A stretch of 23,281 nt of DNA from GCA-2401735 sp051252095 (GCA_051252095.1 JBPOFK010000025.1:1-23281), one strand, 5' to 3'. Shown: positions 1-7,206, counted from the stretch's first letter. A program made the numbers and translations. Notes: generated by a model not told the origin, from the letters alone.

Positions 1-168
1 TTATCTGTAGTATCTTGAGAAATCATAAACGACACTACCATTAGTATCTTGTAATAATAAAGGGTATATGGTTTGATTATAGGCAGCATCGAACTCAGTA
101 TTCAGTCTCCGCTCACCTAGCCAGCTAAAATCTACTTCATTGGTAGAAGAATTAATTTTTATAGCCAT
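1..168 (-). CDS. Hypothetical 55-residue protein
   Basis: A complete small frame runs from ATG at 168-166 to TAA at 3-1. A good ribosome binding site (AAAGGAAAT) lies just before the ATG. The start is 11 bases after the stop of the 495-residue exported protein, so the two are probably co-transcribed. The product begins MAIKINSS, has no signal peptide or membrane segment, and is rich in aromatic residues near its end (VVYDFSRYYR). I recognise no family. It could be an intact small protein of unknown role or a remnant of a longer gene, since the window ends at its stop codon. The ribosome binding site and complete frame favour a translated gene; the function is unknown. Confidence 0.5.
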   Translation of the reverse strand: MAIKINSSTNEVDFSWLGERRLNTEFDAAYNQTIYPLLLQDTNGSVVYDFSRYYR

Positions 169-178
169 TTTATTTCCT

Positions 179-1666
179 TTACTTTATATTTTTCCAAATA
201 TTATTTCTCGATAAACATGCTTGCTTTTTGAGCATAGAACTTCCCATTTCACATCGTAAAAAACTCGTAGGAAAGTATTGTTCAACTAAAGTGTAAATTT
301 TCCCCATCCTGATATTTGCAACTTTTTCTGTATCAACTCTTATCCCTTTATTACATGAAAACAGGTATTTACGATTTCTCTTATCTGCAACCCTTATATT
401 TAGTTGCATATTTAGATGGATGGAAGAGTGGGGTGTACTCCCAAAACAATAATCGAGGTTTTCTTTTGGCTTCCAATCGTTGACGCCTATTTCATTTAAC
501 TCACTTAGAAATTTCTTTATTTTTTCTGGCGTAGTTTTTAGTAACAAATCTTTATGCGTATTGTGTAAGTCAAAAAAACTTACATACACTCTTCCATCTT
601 CATATAGCTCGATTAAATAAGGCGCACCATATACAAAATAGTAGGTAAAAACAGGCATGTCTGAATTAGCTGCTTTTATACGAGCTTCCTTCAACCAAGC
701 CGGGAGTTGGCTATGTATTGGTACAAAGTCAGCCTCCCAATTGCCAAACAACTTTAACTCTCCTTTAGAAAGTCCTCTAGATTGCCGAATTGCGCGCAAA
801 ACTTGCATTGATTGTGAATACTCTCCACGCTCCTGAATGCCTGAAAGGCACCATAAGTATGATTGCACCAGCTTTGCTTTAGCTCCATTAGCGTGGTTAT
901 ACTCATACTCACACATTGCACTTGCGAAGATGTCATAATCATCCACTCCGCTTGTGTCATAAGTATAAGTAGCACGTTTGAGCCAAGAAATACCCTTATC
1001 ACTATTCTTGCTTTTGCAAATAGGGTGAGTAGAGGACTTAGGGCAGCCATAACCATAACTAACTGTGTGGTCATTTAAATATTGCAAACCTAACTGCATC
1101 TGGACAAAAGGATCTCCTGCCTCAGCAAGCTGCACACCTCCCAATATTCTGGTATTTGAATAACTCTTAATGATTGCGCTTACTGCTCCTTTCTCAGAAA
1201 ACTTCTCGTCCAGCTTGACATAAATTTCATTAACATCATCTGTATTAATCTGATTTGCATCAGTTAGTTGTTTTTCATTGACAATCCTTTTTTGTATATA
1301 GGTTTTGCTGAAAGGGGTTTTACTAAATAGATAATACTGCGCATCCACTGAACTGTAATTGGTAGCCTGTACTAATAAGTTATACATCCCATCCCATTTT
1401 GAATCAGAGAGAATTGTTCTCAATGTAGATTTCGACTGCTTTGCCGTTTCGTCATAATCTGAAGTAGCTACATCCAAATTGGTTGCCATCAAAAACAACA
1501 TCAACCCATCATTATTCTTTTTATCCACCGCATCTTTAACCTCTTTAAGCATGGTGTCGCCATCTCTTGCGATATAGGCATCCAACGCCCTACGGAAATC
1601 AGCATTCGCAACTTGTGAAAGGAGTAGCAAGCCTGTCGTTATTAGCAAGATGAATCTATTTTTCAT
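179..1666 (-). CDS. Exported protein with Sel1-like segment, function unknown
   Basis: This 495-residue protein starts with a clear Sec signal peptide (MKNRF, a hydrophobic stretch, cleavage near VANA-DF at about residue 22), so it should be periplasmic or exported. Around residues 181-235 there is a Sel1/TPR-like pattern (AEAGDPFVQMQLGLQYLND, later GISWLKRA), usually a protein-contact solenoid. Residues about 340-400 (APYLIELYEDGRVYVSF followed by a helix TPEKIKKFLSEL) look like a small beta-rich domain resembling uncharacterised DUF6438-type proteins; this is a weak match from memory. Several cysteines in the C-terminal half could form disulfides. The ATG is 7 bases after the stop of the ABC-transporter fragment, with GGAG upstream. 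The family and role are not recognised. The neighbours suggest a former secretion or surface locus. Confidence 0.8.
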   Translation of the reverse strand: MKNRFILLITTGLLLLSQVANADFRRALDAYIARDGDTMLKEVKDAVDKKNNDGLMLFLMATNLDVATSDYDETAKQSKSTLRTILSDSKWDGMYNLLVQATNYSSVDAQYYLFSKTPFSKTYIQKRIVNEKQLTDANQINTDDVNEIYVKLDEKFSEKGAVSAIIKSYSNTRILGGVQLAEAGDPFVQMQLGLQYLNDHTVSYGYGCPKSSTHPICKSKNSDKGISWLKRATYTYDTSGVDDYDIFASAMCEYEYNHANGAKAKLVQSYLWCLSGIQERGEYSQSMQVLRAIRQSRGLSKGELKLFGNWEADFVPIHSQLPAWLKEARIKAANSDMPVFTYYFVYGAPYLIELYEDGRVYVSFFDLHNTHKDLLLKTTPEKIKKFLSELNEIGVNDWKPKENLDYCFGSTPHSSIHLNMQLNIRVADKRNRKYLFSCNKGIRVDTEKVANIRMGKIYTLVEQYFPTSFLRCEMGSSMLKKQACLSRNNIWKNIK

Positions 1667-1673
1667 ACCCAGC

Positions 1674-2093
1674 TCACTCCGCTTTATCTATTTTGTTTGG
1701 TTGCGGATTGGTTGCTTGTTGCTCATTTTTTACTACTGCATCTTTACCAAGCAATATCGCTTCATCCACGTGCAATCCTTTAGGTAACTGATGGGTAATA
1801 AACAGAATAGTCACTTTCCCCTTAAGCTTATTAATGGTCTGAGCAAATTGCTCTGAGGTGCTTTGATCAAGATTACTGACTGCTTCATCAAAGATTAGGA
1901 TATTCGGCTGCCTGAGCAGTGCCCTGGCAATGGCAAGAAATTGCCAGAAAAATGTATGCAGCATGCTGCGCGTTGAAGAATTAAAGCGATGTAATGAGTC
2001 TGTTGATTCGAACAATCGGCGACTGAACACACCAAGGCCATTGAACGAGTATGCGTACGCAACTATCTCTAAAGAACCAGTTAATGCTTTCAC
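1674..2093 (-). pseudogene. C-terminal fragment of ABC transporter ATPase (headless)
   Basis: From about position 1937 downward the translation is a typical end of an ABC nucleotide-binding domain: LAIARALLRQPNILIFDEA gives the helix after the signature motif and Walker B, then SNLDQST is the D-loop and ITHQLP the switch histidine. The style fits exporter or type I secretion (HlyB/LapB-like) ATPases. Walker A, the LSGGQ signature and all transmembrane segments are missing. The first 50 or so residues of the open frame (GTG start at 2093) do not look like ABC sequence, so they are probably read-through from unrelated DNA. I infer that a deletion or rearrangement joined foreign sequence at about 1935-1947. 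A fragment lacking Walker A cannot hydrolyse ATP alone. The downstream exported protein and 55-residue gene have probably lost their original promoter. Confidence 0.65.
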
Positions 2094-2470
2094 AGTTTTC
2101 CTTATTATTGTTCTTACTACTTTTTGTTTTTATAATCACTGCAATGCTCTGGTGGCATTGTTTACAGCAGTTGTTTTTACTAGTTGATGTCTATTATTGT
2201 ATATTCATGTATCAGTGTGTTTATGTCAATAGCTACCCTAATCCATCATACAAAGCTCGCATACGATGTACCCACTTGCCGCACCAAATTTGCCAACTTT
2301 GTTGGCTTTTGATTGGTGGTGACACACTTCAAGAGTACGTATCGGCCACTTGGCTTTAGCATGGGTTTTTACATGTAAATTTAGAGAGCTACCTGACAAA
2401 CAACATGGGATGTAAGCAAATAAATTATATATAAGATGCTGTTTATATTTAATTTAATTTAATTTTCACT
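2094..2470. other. Gene-poor, probably decayed stretch
   Basis: No convincing gene was found here. On the plus strand a 102-codon frame (2051-2359) begins with an amphipathic stretch and one hydrophobic segment resembling the first membrane helix of a sensor protein, but then becomes cysteine-rich and unlike any family I know. On the minus strand a frame without a usable start runs open from about 2458 to a TAG at 2240-2238. Both are short and unsupported. From 2420 the DNA is almost pure A/T with TTTAA repeats. I read the stretch as debris between the broken ABC gene and the operator array. Confidence 0.45.
2292..2310 (+). terminator. Weak terminator-like hairpin
   Basis: GCCAAC (2292-2297), loop TTT, GTTGGC (2301-2306), followed by TTTT. 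The stem is only 6 bp and the T-run is short, so it is at best a weak intrinsic terminator for plus-strand transcription coming from the decayed region. It could also be chance. Confidence 0.25.
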
Positions 2471-2472
2471 TT

Positions 2473-2644
2473 GTCAACTTAAATTGATTTAAAAATCGTC
2501 AATTTAAATTGACATTTATAATTACAATCTTACATTACGTCAGTTATAGTTGACTTCTAATGTCAATTAACCTTGACAACTATTCTAGTCAATTACAATT
2601 GACAAAAGTGGTTGACGAATCTCTTTTTGTCAACTATAGTTGAC
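2473..2644. promoter_or_regulatory. Array of six palindromic operators, GTCAA-N6-TTGAC
   Basis: Six 16-bp sites of the form GTCAA-N6-TTGAC start at 2473, 2498, 2539, 2562, 2588 and 2629. Those at 2498 (GTCAATTTAAATTGAC) and 2629 (GTCAACTATAGTTGAC) are perfect palindromes. The sites at 2562 and 2588 keep both half-sites exactly but have asymmetric centres. The sites at 2473 (TTGAT) and 2539 (GTCAG) each have one changed half-site base. A partial site (GACAA-N6-TTGAC) lies at 2601-2616. Start-to-start steps are 25, 41, 23, 26 and 41 bp. The last site ends two bases before the ATG of the 75-residue helix-turn-helix gene. The symmetric sites with half-sites 11 bp apart are what a dimeric HTH protein would bind, so autoregulation by that protein is the natural inference. 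An iteron-type replication array is a less likely alternative. Confidence 0.75.
2612..2640 (+). promoter_or_regulatory. Sigma-70 promoter of the HTH gene, probably leaderless
   Basis: TTGACG (2612-2617), a 17-bp spacer and TATAGT (2635-2640) make a near-consensus sigma-70 promoter. Transcription should start about 7 bases after the -10, which is the A of the ATG at 2647. The 16 bases just before the start codon are the operator at 2629-2644, and no ribosome binding site is present, which fits a leaderless mRNA. The operator covers the -10 element and a half-site forms the -35, so protein bound there would block RNA polymerase. Confidence 0.6.
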
Positions 2645-2646
2645 TC

Positions 2647-2874
2647 ATGAAAGCAACAAAATCACCTCCTACTCCCAAACAACCAGATGATGCATTTGCC
2701 GCCGTATTATCCATGCGCCGACTAGCGGATAAACTGGAGCAAAAAGCGGTGGTTGAAGCATTAAAGCAAGGTTGGACATGGGCGAAAATCGCGGAGGCGT
2801 TAAATATTAGCAAACAAGCAGCGCATAAACGTCATGCGGCCTTCGTTAAATTGAAACAGCAAAAAAGCGTGTAA
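2647..2874 (+). CDS. Small helix-turn-helix DNA-binding protein
   Basis: This is a 75-residue basic protein. Residues about 43-65 (WTWAKIAEALNISKQAAHKRH) form a clear helix-turn-helix: helix one WAKIAEAL, turn NIS, recognition helix KQAAHKRHA. The preceding helix (LADKLEQKAVVEALKQG) probably completes a three-helix bundle, and the proline-rich first 13 residues look disordered. The GWTWAKIAEALxxSKQAAHKR pattern resembles small regulators of the kind found beside Clp-type genes in other bacteria, but I cannot name the family. The protein has no effector or dimerisation domain beyond the bundle. Six GTCAA-N6-TTGAC palindromes lie upstream, so I infer it represses or tunes its own promoter and perhaps a partner gene lost from the left side. 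The ATG has no ribosome binding site and sits at the predicted transcription start. Confidence 0.85.
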   Translation: MKATKSPPTPKQPDDAFAAVLSMRRLADKLEQKAVVEALKQGWTWAKIAEALNISKQAAHKRHAAFVKLKQQKSV

Positions 2875-2883
2875 TCAATTAAC

Positions 2884-2907
2884 AAAAAAGCCAGCAAAGC
2901 TGGCTTT
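2884..2907 (-). terminator. Intrinsic terminator between converging genes
   Basis: AAAGCCAGC (2887-2895), loop AAA, GCTGGCTTT (2899-2907) form a 9-bp stem. Read on the minus strand the stem is followed by TTTTTTGTT, a good U-tract, so it best ends the minus-strand birA-coaX-SPOR transcript. On the plus strand only TTT follows, but it may also stop the HTH gene transcript. Confidence 0.7.
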
Positions 2908-2933
2908 AAATTTGTGGAACTTAACACACGTCA

Positions 2934-3581
2934 CTAAGGACAAGGCACTGGCCGCACTTCTGTGCCTACAAACTCTGGTCTTACTTTATACAACTCGACG
3001 GCCGCTTCTGATGAAACATCTTTTGCTAGCAAGCTACTACCCGCTGTACCATGGCTACGTAATGATTTAACAGCATTTTTAACGCCTTTAGCCTTTAGCT
3101 CTTTAAGTAGTGCAGTAGCAAGCGGCTCTTCACTAAATAAGCCAAACGATATCGCATTACGCCATTGCGAGTCTTGCACAATATATAATTCATCGACCCC
3201 TAAGCGTTTAATTTCCTCTGCTTTGCTCTGGGCTAATTCTGGCGTTGCTAAAGGTGGGTAATAAATCCAAAAACGCCGTTCTTGATTGCTTGCAGCTTCT
3301 TCAATGACCTCTGCCGCCAACCCTAAATTGGCAATGACTTCCTGTGCTGCTGGTAAGCTTGCCGTTGTGAATTTACCCCACTTATAGCAACTCTTAGCGA
3401 CTGATGGCGGCACATATTCTTTTTTGGTTAGATTGGCGAAATCTTCATCTAATAATAATTTCAGCTTTTCTGGATTAACTTCTGTTCGGACCACCTGCGC
3501 TTTAGGCGCTAAGGTATCCATATTAAAATAGACTAGCAAACCAACATTCAATAATACTAACAACCAAACCCACAATCTCAT
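2934..3581 (-). CDS. SPOR-domain membrane-anchored protein
   Basis: This 215-residue protein has one N-terminal membrane helix (about residues 3-20, MRLWVWLLVLLNVGLLVYF) and no cleavage site, so it is anchored in the inner membrane facing the periplasm. Residues about 100-175 look like a SPOR domain: a beta strand (RFWIYYPP), a helix (AEEIKRLGVDELYIV), the conserved NAISFGLFS strand, and a second helix and strand (ALLKELKAKGVKNAVK). SPOR domains bind septal peptidoglycan stripped of stem peptides. The gene overlaps coaX by 4 bases (ATGA) and closes the birA-coaX operon, a linkage I recall from betaproteobacteria. The domain call is good. The exact role is inferred as cell-wall binding, possibly at division. 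Confidence 0.82.
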   Translation of the reverse strand: MRLWVWLLVLLNVGLLVYFNMDTLAPKAQVVRTEVNPEKLKLLLDEDFANLTKKEYVPPSVAKSCYKWGKFTTASLPAAQEVIANLGLAAEVIEEAASNQERRFWIYYPPLATPELAQSKAEEIKRLGVDELYIVQDSQWRNAISFGLFSEEPLATALLKELKAKGVKNAVKSLRSHGTAGSSLLAKDVSSEAAVELYKVRPEFVGTEVRPVPCP

Positions 3582-4330
3582 ACTGACTCTTTCCCAATAA
3601 GTGCCAAACCTTGTAGCACTAAATTCTCTGCAACCATGACTCTTTGTATATGCGGTCTTAATGCCTCTGCAATTTTAACTGCATCGCCTCCACTAATCAC
3701 GACTTTGGGCAGAAATGCACAATGTTTTTCTATTTGTTTCATCTGCAAAACAACAGCCCCAACAATTGCATTCATACAGCCTGTTTCAATCGCATCTGTC
3801 GTATTTCTGGGGAAAACATCCACTTTTCCTCCCGCGCCGGCTGTGAGATTTGCCGTTTTATCAGACAAAGCACCATACAGTAACTGCAAACCAGGCATGA
3901 TACAACCTCCCAGATAATCCCCTTTTTTTGTGGCTTTGTCTTTTCCTAACGCATCAATCGTAATCGCTGTACCTGCATTGATAACCAATGATGGTTGCTT
4001 ATGCATATGCCACGCAGCGATGACAGCAGCCCAGCGATCAATACCTAACGTATCGACTTGCTCATATCGATTCATGACCTGACATGCCTCTAATACTGGT
4101 GTAACAAATATTGGCTCAAGATGTTCTGGCATCATCACTTTGAGCTGCGTTGCAATTGCGTCTCCTGCAACATTGGCAATCACGACTTTATCTGCGGATG
4201 CCAATTGTTGCTTAAGTGCGGATGTTGCTAATGATTTATTAGACGTAACTTGCATGGCAGCAAGCTGGCCATCTTTTTGCACCTCTGCCCATTTTGTTCT
4301 GGTATTGCCGGCATCAATCACCATCAACAT
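3578..4330 (-). CDS. coaX: Type III pantothenate kinase
   Basis: CoaX phosphorylates pantothenate to 4'-phosphopantothenate, the first step of coenzyme A synthesis, in the cytoplasm. The 250-residue product has the ASKHA-fold signatures of the family: the phosphate-binding DAGNTRTKW at residues 6-14, GIDRW at 96-100 with the conserved aspartate 98, NAGTAITID at 118-126, and GGCIMPG at 141-147. The length is normal. Translation may start at the ATG at 4330 or two codons later (MVIDAGNT); AGGGAACATAGAAA upstream provides the binding site for either. It lies 25 bases after birA and overlaps the SPOR gene by ATGA, so the three genes form one operon. BirA-CoaX pairing is common in betaproteobacteria. 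Confidence 0.95.
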   Translation of the reverse strand: MLMVIDAGNTRTKWAEVQKDGQLAAMQVTSNKSLATSALKQQLASADKVVIANVAGDAIATQLKVMMPEHLEPIFVTPVLEACQVMNRYEQVDTLGIDRWAAVIAAWHMHKQPSLVINAGTAITIDALGKDKATKKGDYLGGCIMPGLQLLYGALSDKTANLTAGAGGKVDVFPRNTTDAIETGCMNAIVGAVVLQMKQIEKHCAFLPKVVISGGDAVKIAEALRPHIQRVMVAENLVLQGLALIGKESV

Positions 4331-4355
4331 TTTCTATGTTCCCTTGTTCTTTGCA

Positions 4356-5333
4356 CTATGTAATGCCTCTTAAGGATATTTCCCCAGCCGAAAAACGCTG
4401 CACGCCAAATGCAGTATTCACTAATAAGATACCATCATCAGCGACATCAACAACCTCACCTTCGACATCACGTCCATCTGGTAGTAACAATCGAACGGGT
4501 TGTTGATGATAAGCATGATGGGACAGCCACTCTTCACGTATGCCGACAAAGCCGAACTGTTCAAAATGCCGCAAAACATCAGCCAGATGTTTAAGCACAG
4601 TCCCCAATAATAGGTTTTGGTCAACAGCCTTACTGCTTACCTGCTTGAGGTCAATTGCAGGTTGATCGATATTTTTTATGATCCGTTCAGGCAAATTAAC
4701 ATTAATACCAACGCCAATAACGGCTGCACTAGGACCATCCAAATCGCCCTGTAAGTCAATCAAAATTCCAGCGAGCTTTTTATTTTCTACAAGGACATCA
4801 TTCGGCCATTTTAATTGTACAGTCATAATACCCAGTTCATTCAGTGCGCGAATCAAAGCAACCCCTATGGCCAAACTTAAGCCTGACAATGCAGATGCAC
4901 CACAATCAAAGCGCCATAATAATGAGAAGGTTAAGCTTGCGCCTAAGTGTGAGACCCATGTGCGCCCTCGTCTACCACGGCCATTGGTTTGTATATGCGC
5001 AACGGCACAGCTGACATGTGGCGCCCCTTTTGCTGCTGCTTGCATTAAATAAGTATTGGTTGACGGCACCTCATCCAAGACTTCCAGATGAAACCACTCT
5101 CGTTCAACACCAATCGCCTGTAGAATCGCTTCTTTGTTTAACAAGTTGATGGCTTTAGGTAGCTTATAGCCCCGCCCTCTCACACTAAAAATCTCTATAC
5201 CTAAGCTTTGTGCATGTTGAATGGCATTCCAAATCGTAGCACGCGACACTTCAAACTGCTTAGCTAACGCTTCGCCAGAATGGAATTGACCATTGGCCAA
5301 CTGATGTAAGATTGGAAATGTCAGCGAGTTCAT
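4356..5333 (-). CDS. birA: Biotin-protein ligase / biotin operon repressor BirA
   Basis: BirA makes biotinyl-5'-AMP and transfers biotin to the carboxyl carrier protein of acetyl-CoA carboxylase; the bifunctional form also represses biotin genes. Counting from the ATG at 5333 the protein has 325 residues: an N-terminal winged helix (about 4-60, EALAKQFEVSRATIWNAI), the biotin/ATP loop GRGRRGRTW (118-126), KWPNDV (175-180), KLAGIL (186-191), GVGIN (207-211), and a C-terminal SH3-like domain. A longer frame opens at a TTG at 5369. I prefer the ATG because MNSLTFPILHQLANG matches the usual family start, but neither has a strong ribosome binding site. The winged helix means it is the repressor type; no biotin genes are in the window. 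It is divergent from glnS. Confidence 0.95.
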   Translation of the reverse strand: MNSLTFPILHQLANGQFHSGEALAKQFEVSRATIWNAIQHAQSLGIEIFSVRGRGYKLPKAINLLNKEAILQAIGVEREWFHLEVLDEVPSTNTYLMQAAAKGAPHVSCAVAHIQTNGRGRRGRTWVSHLGASLTFSLLWRFDCGASALSGLSLAIGVALIRALNELGIMTVQLKWPNDVLVENKKLAGILIDLQGDLDGPSAAVIGVGINVNLPERIIKNIDQPAIDLKQVSSKAVDQNLLLGTVLKHLADVLRHFEQFGFVGIREEWLSHHAYHQQPVRLLLPDGRDVEGEVVDVADDGILLVNTAFGVQRFSAGEISLRGIT

Positions 5334-5346
5334 ATGCAACGAAAGT

Positions 5347-5360
5347 TTAGCATACGCTAA
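5347..5360. promoter_or_regulatory. Short inverted repeat in the birA-glnS divergent region
   Basis: TTAGC (5347-5351), spacer ATAC, GCTAA (5356-5360) is a perfect 5-bp inverted repeat just upstream of the preferred birA ATG and about 55 bases before glnS. It could be a regulator site for the divergent promoters. It does not match the TTGTAAACC-type BirA operator. If birA starts at the TTG at 5369 instead, it is inside coding sequence and means nothing. Confidence 0.25.
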
Positions 5361-5414
5361 CGCCTGCAAGTCTAAGCTGGTGTAAAATGTTATTAACTTA
5401 TTTGGAACACATAC

Positions 5415-7181
5415 ATGGCAAAAGAAAAAGAATCCATCGCGCTAGGCTCTAACTTTATTCGCGGCATTATTGAGCGTGATTTGGAAGCAAACAAATATGC
5501 GACAAAACAATGGGCAGGTAGCCCAGGGGATGCATCGCATCAACAAAATGGACCAATCGATACGGCCAACATTCGCACGCGATTTCCGCCAGAGCCCAAC
5601 GGATATCTGCATATTGGTCATGCAAAAAGTATCTTTTTAAATTTTGGTTTAGCTCAAGATTATGATGGCATTTGTCATTTGCGTTTTGACGACACCAACC
5701 CAGAAAAAGAAAGTCAGGAATACGTTGATAGCATCACAGAAATGGTGCAATGGTTGAGTTTTGGCTGGGAAAATGGTAGCGAAAACAATCTTTATTTTGC
5801 ATCAAATTATTTTGACGATATGTATCACGCCGCAGAACTACTGATTCAGCATGATTACGCATACGTTGACTCACAAACGGCAGATGAAATGCGCGAAAAT
5901 CGCGGTACGCTAACCGAGCCAGGTAAAGACTCGCCTTTTCGCACCCGCACCATAGAAGAAAACTTAGCATTGTTCCGCGAAATGCGCGATGGCAAACATC
6001 CAGATGGTAGCCATGTGTTACGTGCCAAAATCAATATGGCATCACCCAACTTTAATTTACGTGACCCTGCTATTTATCGTATCCGCCGTGCGCATCATCA
6101 CAACACTGGTGACAAATGGTGCATTTATCCCATGTACACCTTTGCGCATCCTATTGAAGATGCACTAGAGCGCATCACCCACTCACTGTGTACCCTAGAG
6201 TTTGAAGATCAACGCCCGTTCTACGACTGGCTAATGAAAAAGCTAGTCGAAACGGGTATGTTGGAACAACCCGTACCCAAACAGACTGAATTTGCGCGTC
6301 TCAATTTAACTTACGTAGTGCTATCAAAACGTAAACTGATTCAGTTAGTGGAAGAAGAACACGTTAACGGCTGGGATGACCCTCGTCTACCAACACTAGC
6401 AGGTGCACGACGTCGTGGTTATACACCCGCAGGTTTTAAACTATTTACAGACAGAATTGGTGTTTCTAAAGCGGATTCATGGATTGAATACACTATCTTA
6501 GAAGATTGCATGCGCGAAGTGCTTAATCAAGATGCAGAGCGACGTATCGCCGTGTTAGATCCTATTAAATTAGTGATTGATAACTATCCAGATGGTGAAA
6601 GTGAAGATTGCTATGCACCAAACCACCCGCTTAAAGAAGAGCTAGGCAAACGCACTGTACAACTCTCTAAAGAGCTATGGATAGAACGGGAAGACTTCAT
6701 GGAAGAGCCTGTGCCCAAATACTTCCGCCTCTTCCCAGGGAATATGGTGCGTTTACGCTATGGTTATGTGATTAAATGCACAGGCTTTGAGAAAGATGCA
6801 GATGGCAATGTTACTGTTGTGCATTGTGATTACCTACCAGACACAAAATCTGGCACAAAAGGCTCTAATAGTGTCAAAGTAAAAGGCAATATTCACTGGG
6901 TAAGCGCCAATCATGCCTGTTCCGCAGAAATTCGTATGTACGATAGACTGTTTAAAGCGCAATATCCAGGTAGCGGAGACCGTGACTTTTTAACGGACAT
7001 CAACCCAGACTCAGTACATACCATCACCGCACAGCTTGAAGCCAGTTTACAAGATGCTAAAGCTGATGAAATTTTCCAGTTTGAACGTCATGGTTACTTT
7101 GTGGCTGATAGAGTGGATAGCGTAGAAGGTAAACCTGTGTTTAATCGCACTGTTACACTGAGGGACGCTTGGCAGAAGTAA
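5415..7181 (+). CDS. glnS: Glutaminyl-tRNA synthetase
   Basis: GlnS charges tRNA-Gln with glutamine using ATP. The 588-residue product is a class I synthetase with PPEPNGYLHIGHAKS at about 58-72 (the HIGH motif at 66-69) and VLSKRK at 302-307 (the KMSKS equivalent). Between them lie the Rossmann fold and connective insert, and the C-terminal third is the two-barrel anticodon-binding part (LFPGNMVRLRYGYVIKC, then CDYLPDT). This is the form used where glutamine is charged directly, normal for beta- and gammaproteobacteria, and distinct from GltX. The length is slightly above the E. coli enzyme (about 554) because of a longer N-terminus around residues 30-50. TTGGAA lies upstream of the ATG. The gene is followed after 25 bases by cysK on the same strand, probably co-transcribed. 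Confidence 0.98.
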   Translation: MAKEKESIALGSNFIRGIIERDLEANKYATKQWAGSPGDASHQQNGPIDTANIRTRFPPEPNGYLHIGHAKSIFLNFGLAQDYDGICHLRFDDTNPEKESQEYVDSITEMVQWLSFGWENGSENNLYFASNYFDDMYHAAELLIQHDYAYVDSQTADEMRENRGTLTEPGKDSPFRTRTIEENLALFREMRDGKHPDGSHVLRAKINMASPNFNLRDPAIYRIRRAHHHNTGDKWCIYPMYTFAHPIEDALERITHSLCTLEFEDQRPFYDWLMKKLVETGMLEQPVPKQTEFARLNLTYVVLSKRKLIQLVEEEHVNGWDDPRLPTLAGARRRGYTPAGFKLFTDRIGVSKADSWIEYTILEDCMREVLNQDAERRIAVLDPIKLVIDNYPDGESEDCYAPNHPLKEELGKRTVQLSKELWIEREDFMEEPVPKYFRLFPGNMVRLRYGYVIKCTGFEKDADGNVTVVHCDYLPDTKSGTKGSNSVKVKGNIHWVSANHACSAEIRMYDRLFKAQYPGSGDRDFLTDINPDSVHTITAQLEASLQDAKADEIFQFERHGYFVADRVDSVEGKPVFNRTVTLRDAWQK

Positions 7182-7206
7182 TTTTTAAATATAATGGAGA
7201 GAGACT

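Noticed and set aside
2051..2359. 102-codon plus-strand frame with a membrane-helix-like start
   Set aside because: No ribosome binding site, the sequence after the first 40 residues is cysteine-rich and unlike a real protein, and it overlaps the headless ABC frame. Treated as debris.
2473..2644. Operator array read as a CRISPR array
   Set aside because: The repeats are 16-bp palindromes with uneven gaps of 7-25 bases, much too short for spacers, and no cas genes are present.
2420..2644. Array plus AT-rich tract read as an iteron replication origin
   Set aside because: Iterons are normally directional repeats with regular helical spacing next to a larger Rep gene. Here the sites are palindromic, spacing varies, and the neighbour is a 75-residue HTH protein. 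Kept only as an alternative.
1..2646. Insertion sequence or prophage remnant
   Set aside because: No transposase, integrase, terminal inverted repeats with target duplication, or phage structural gene could be identified, although the area looks rearranged.
4678..5052. 124-codon plus-strand frame inside birA
   Set aside because: Opposite-strand shadow of BirA, whose catalytic motifs are all intact.
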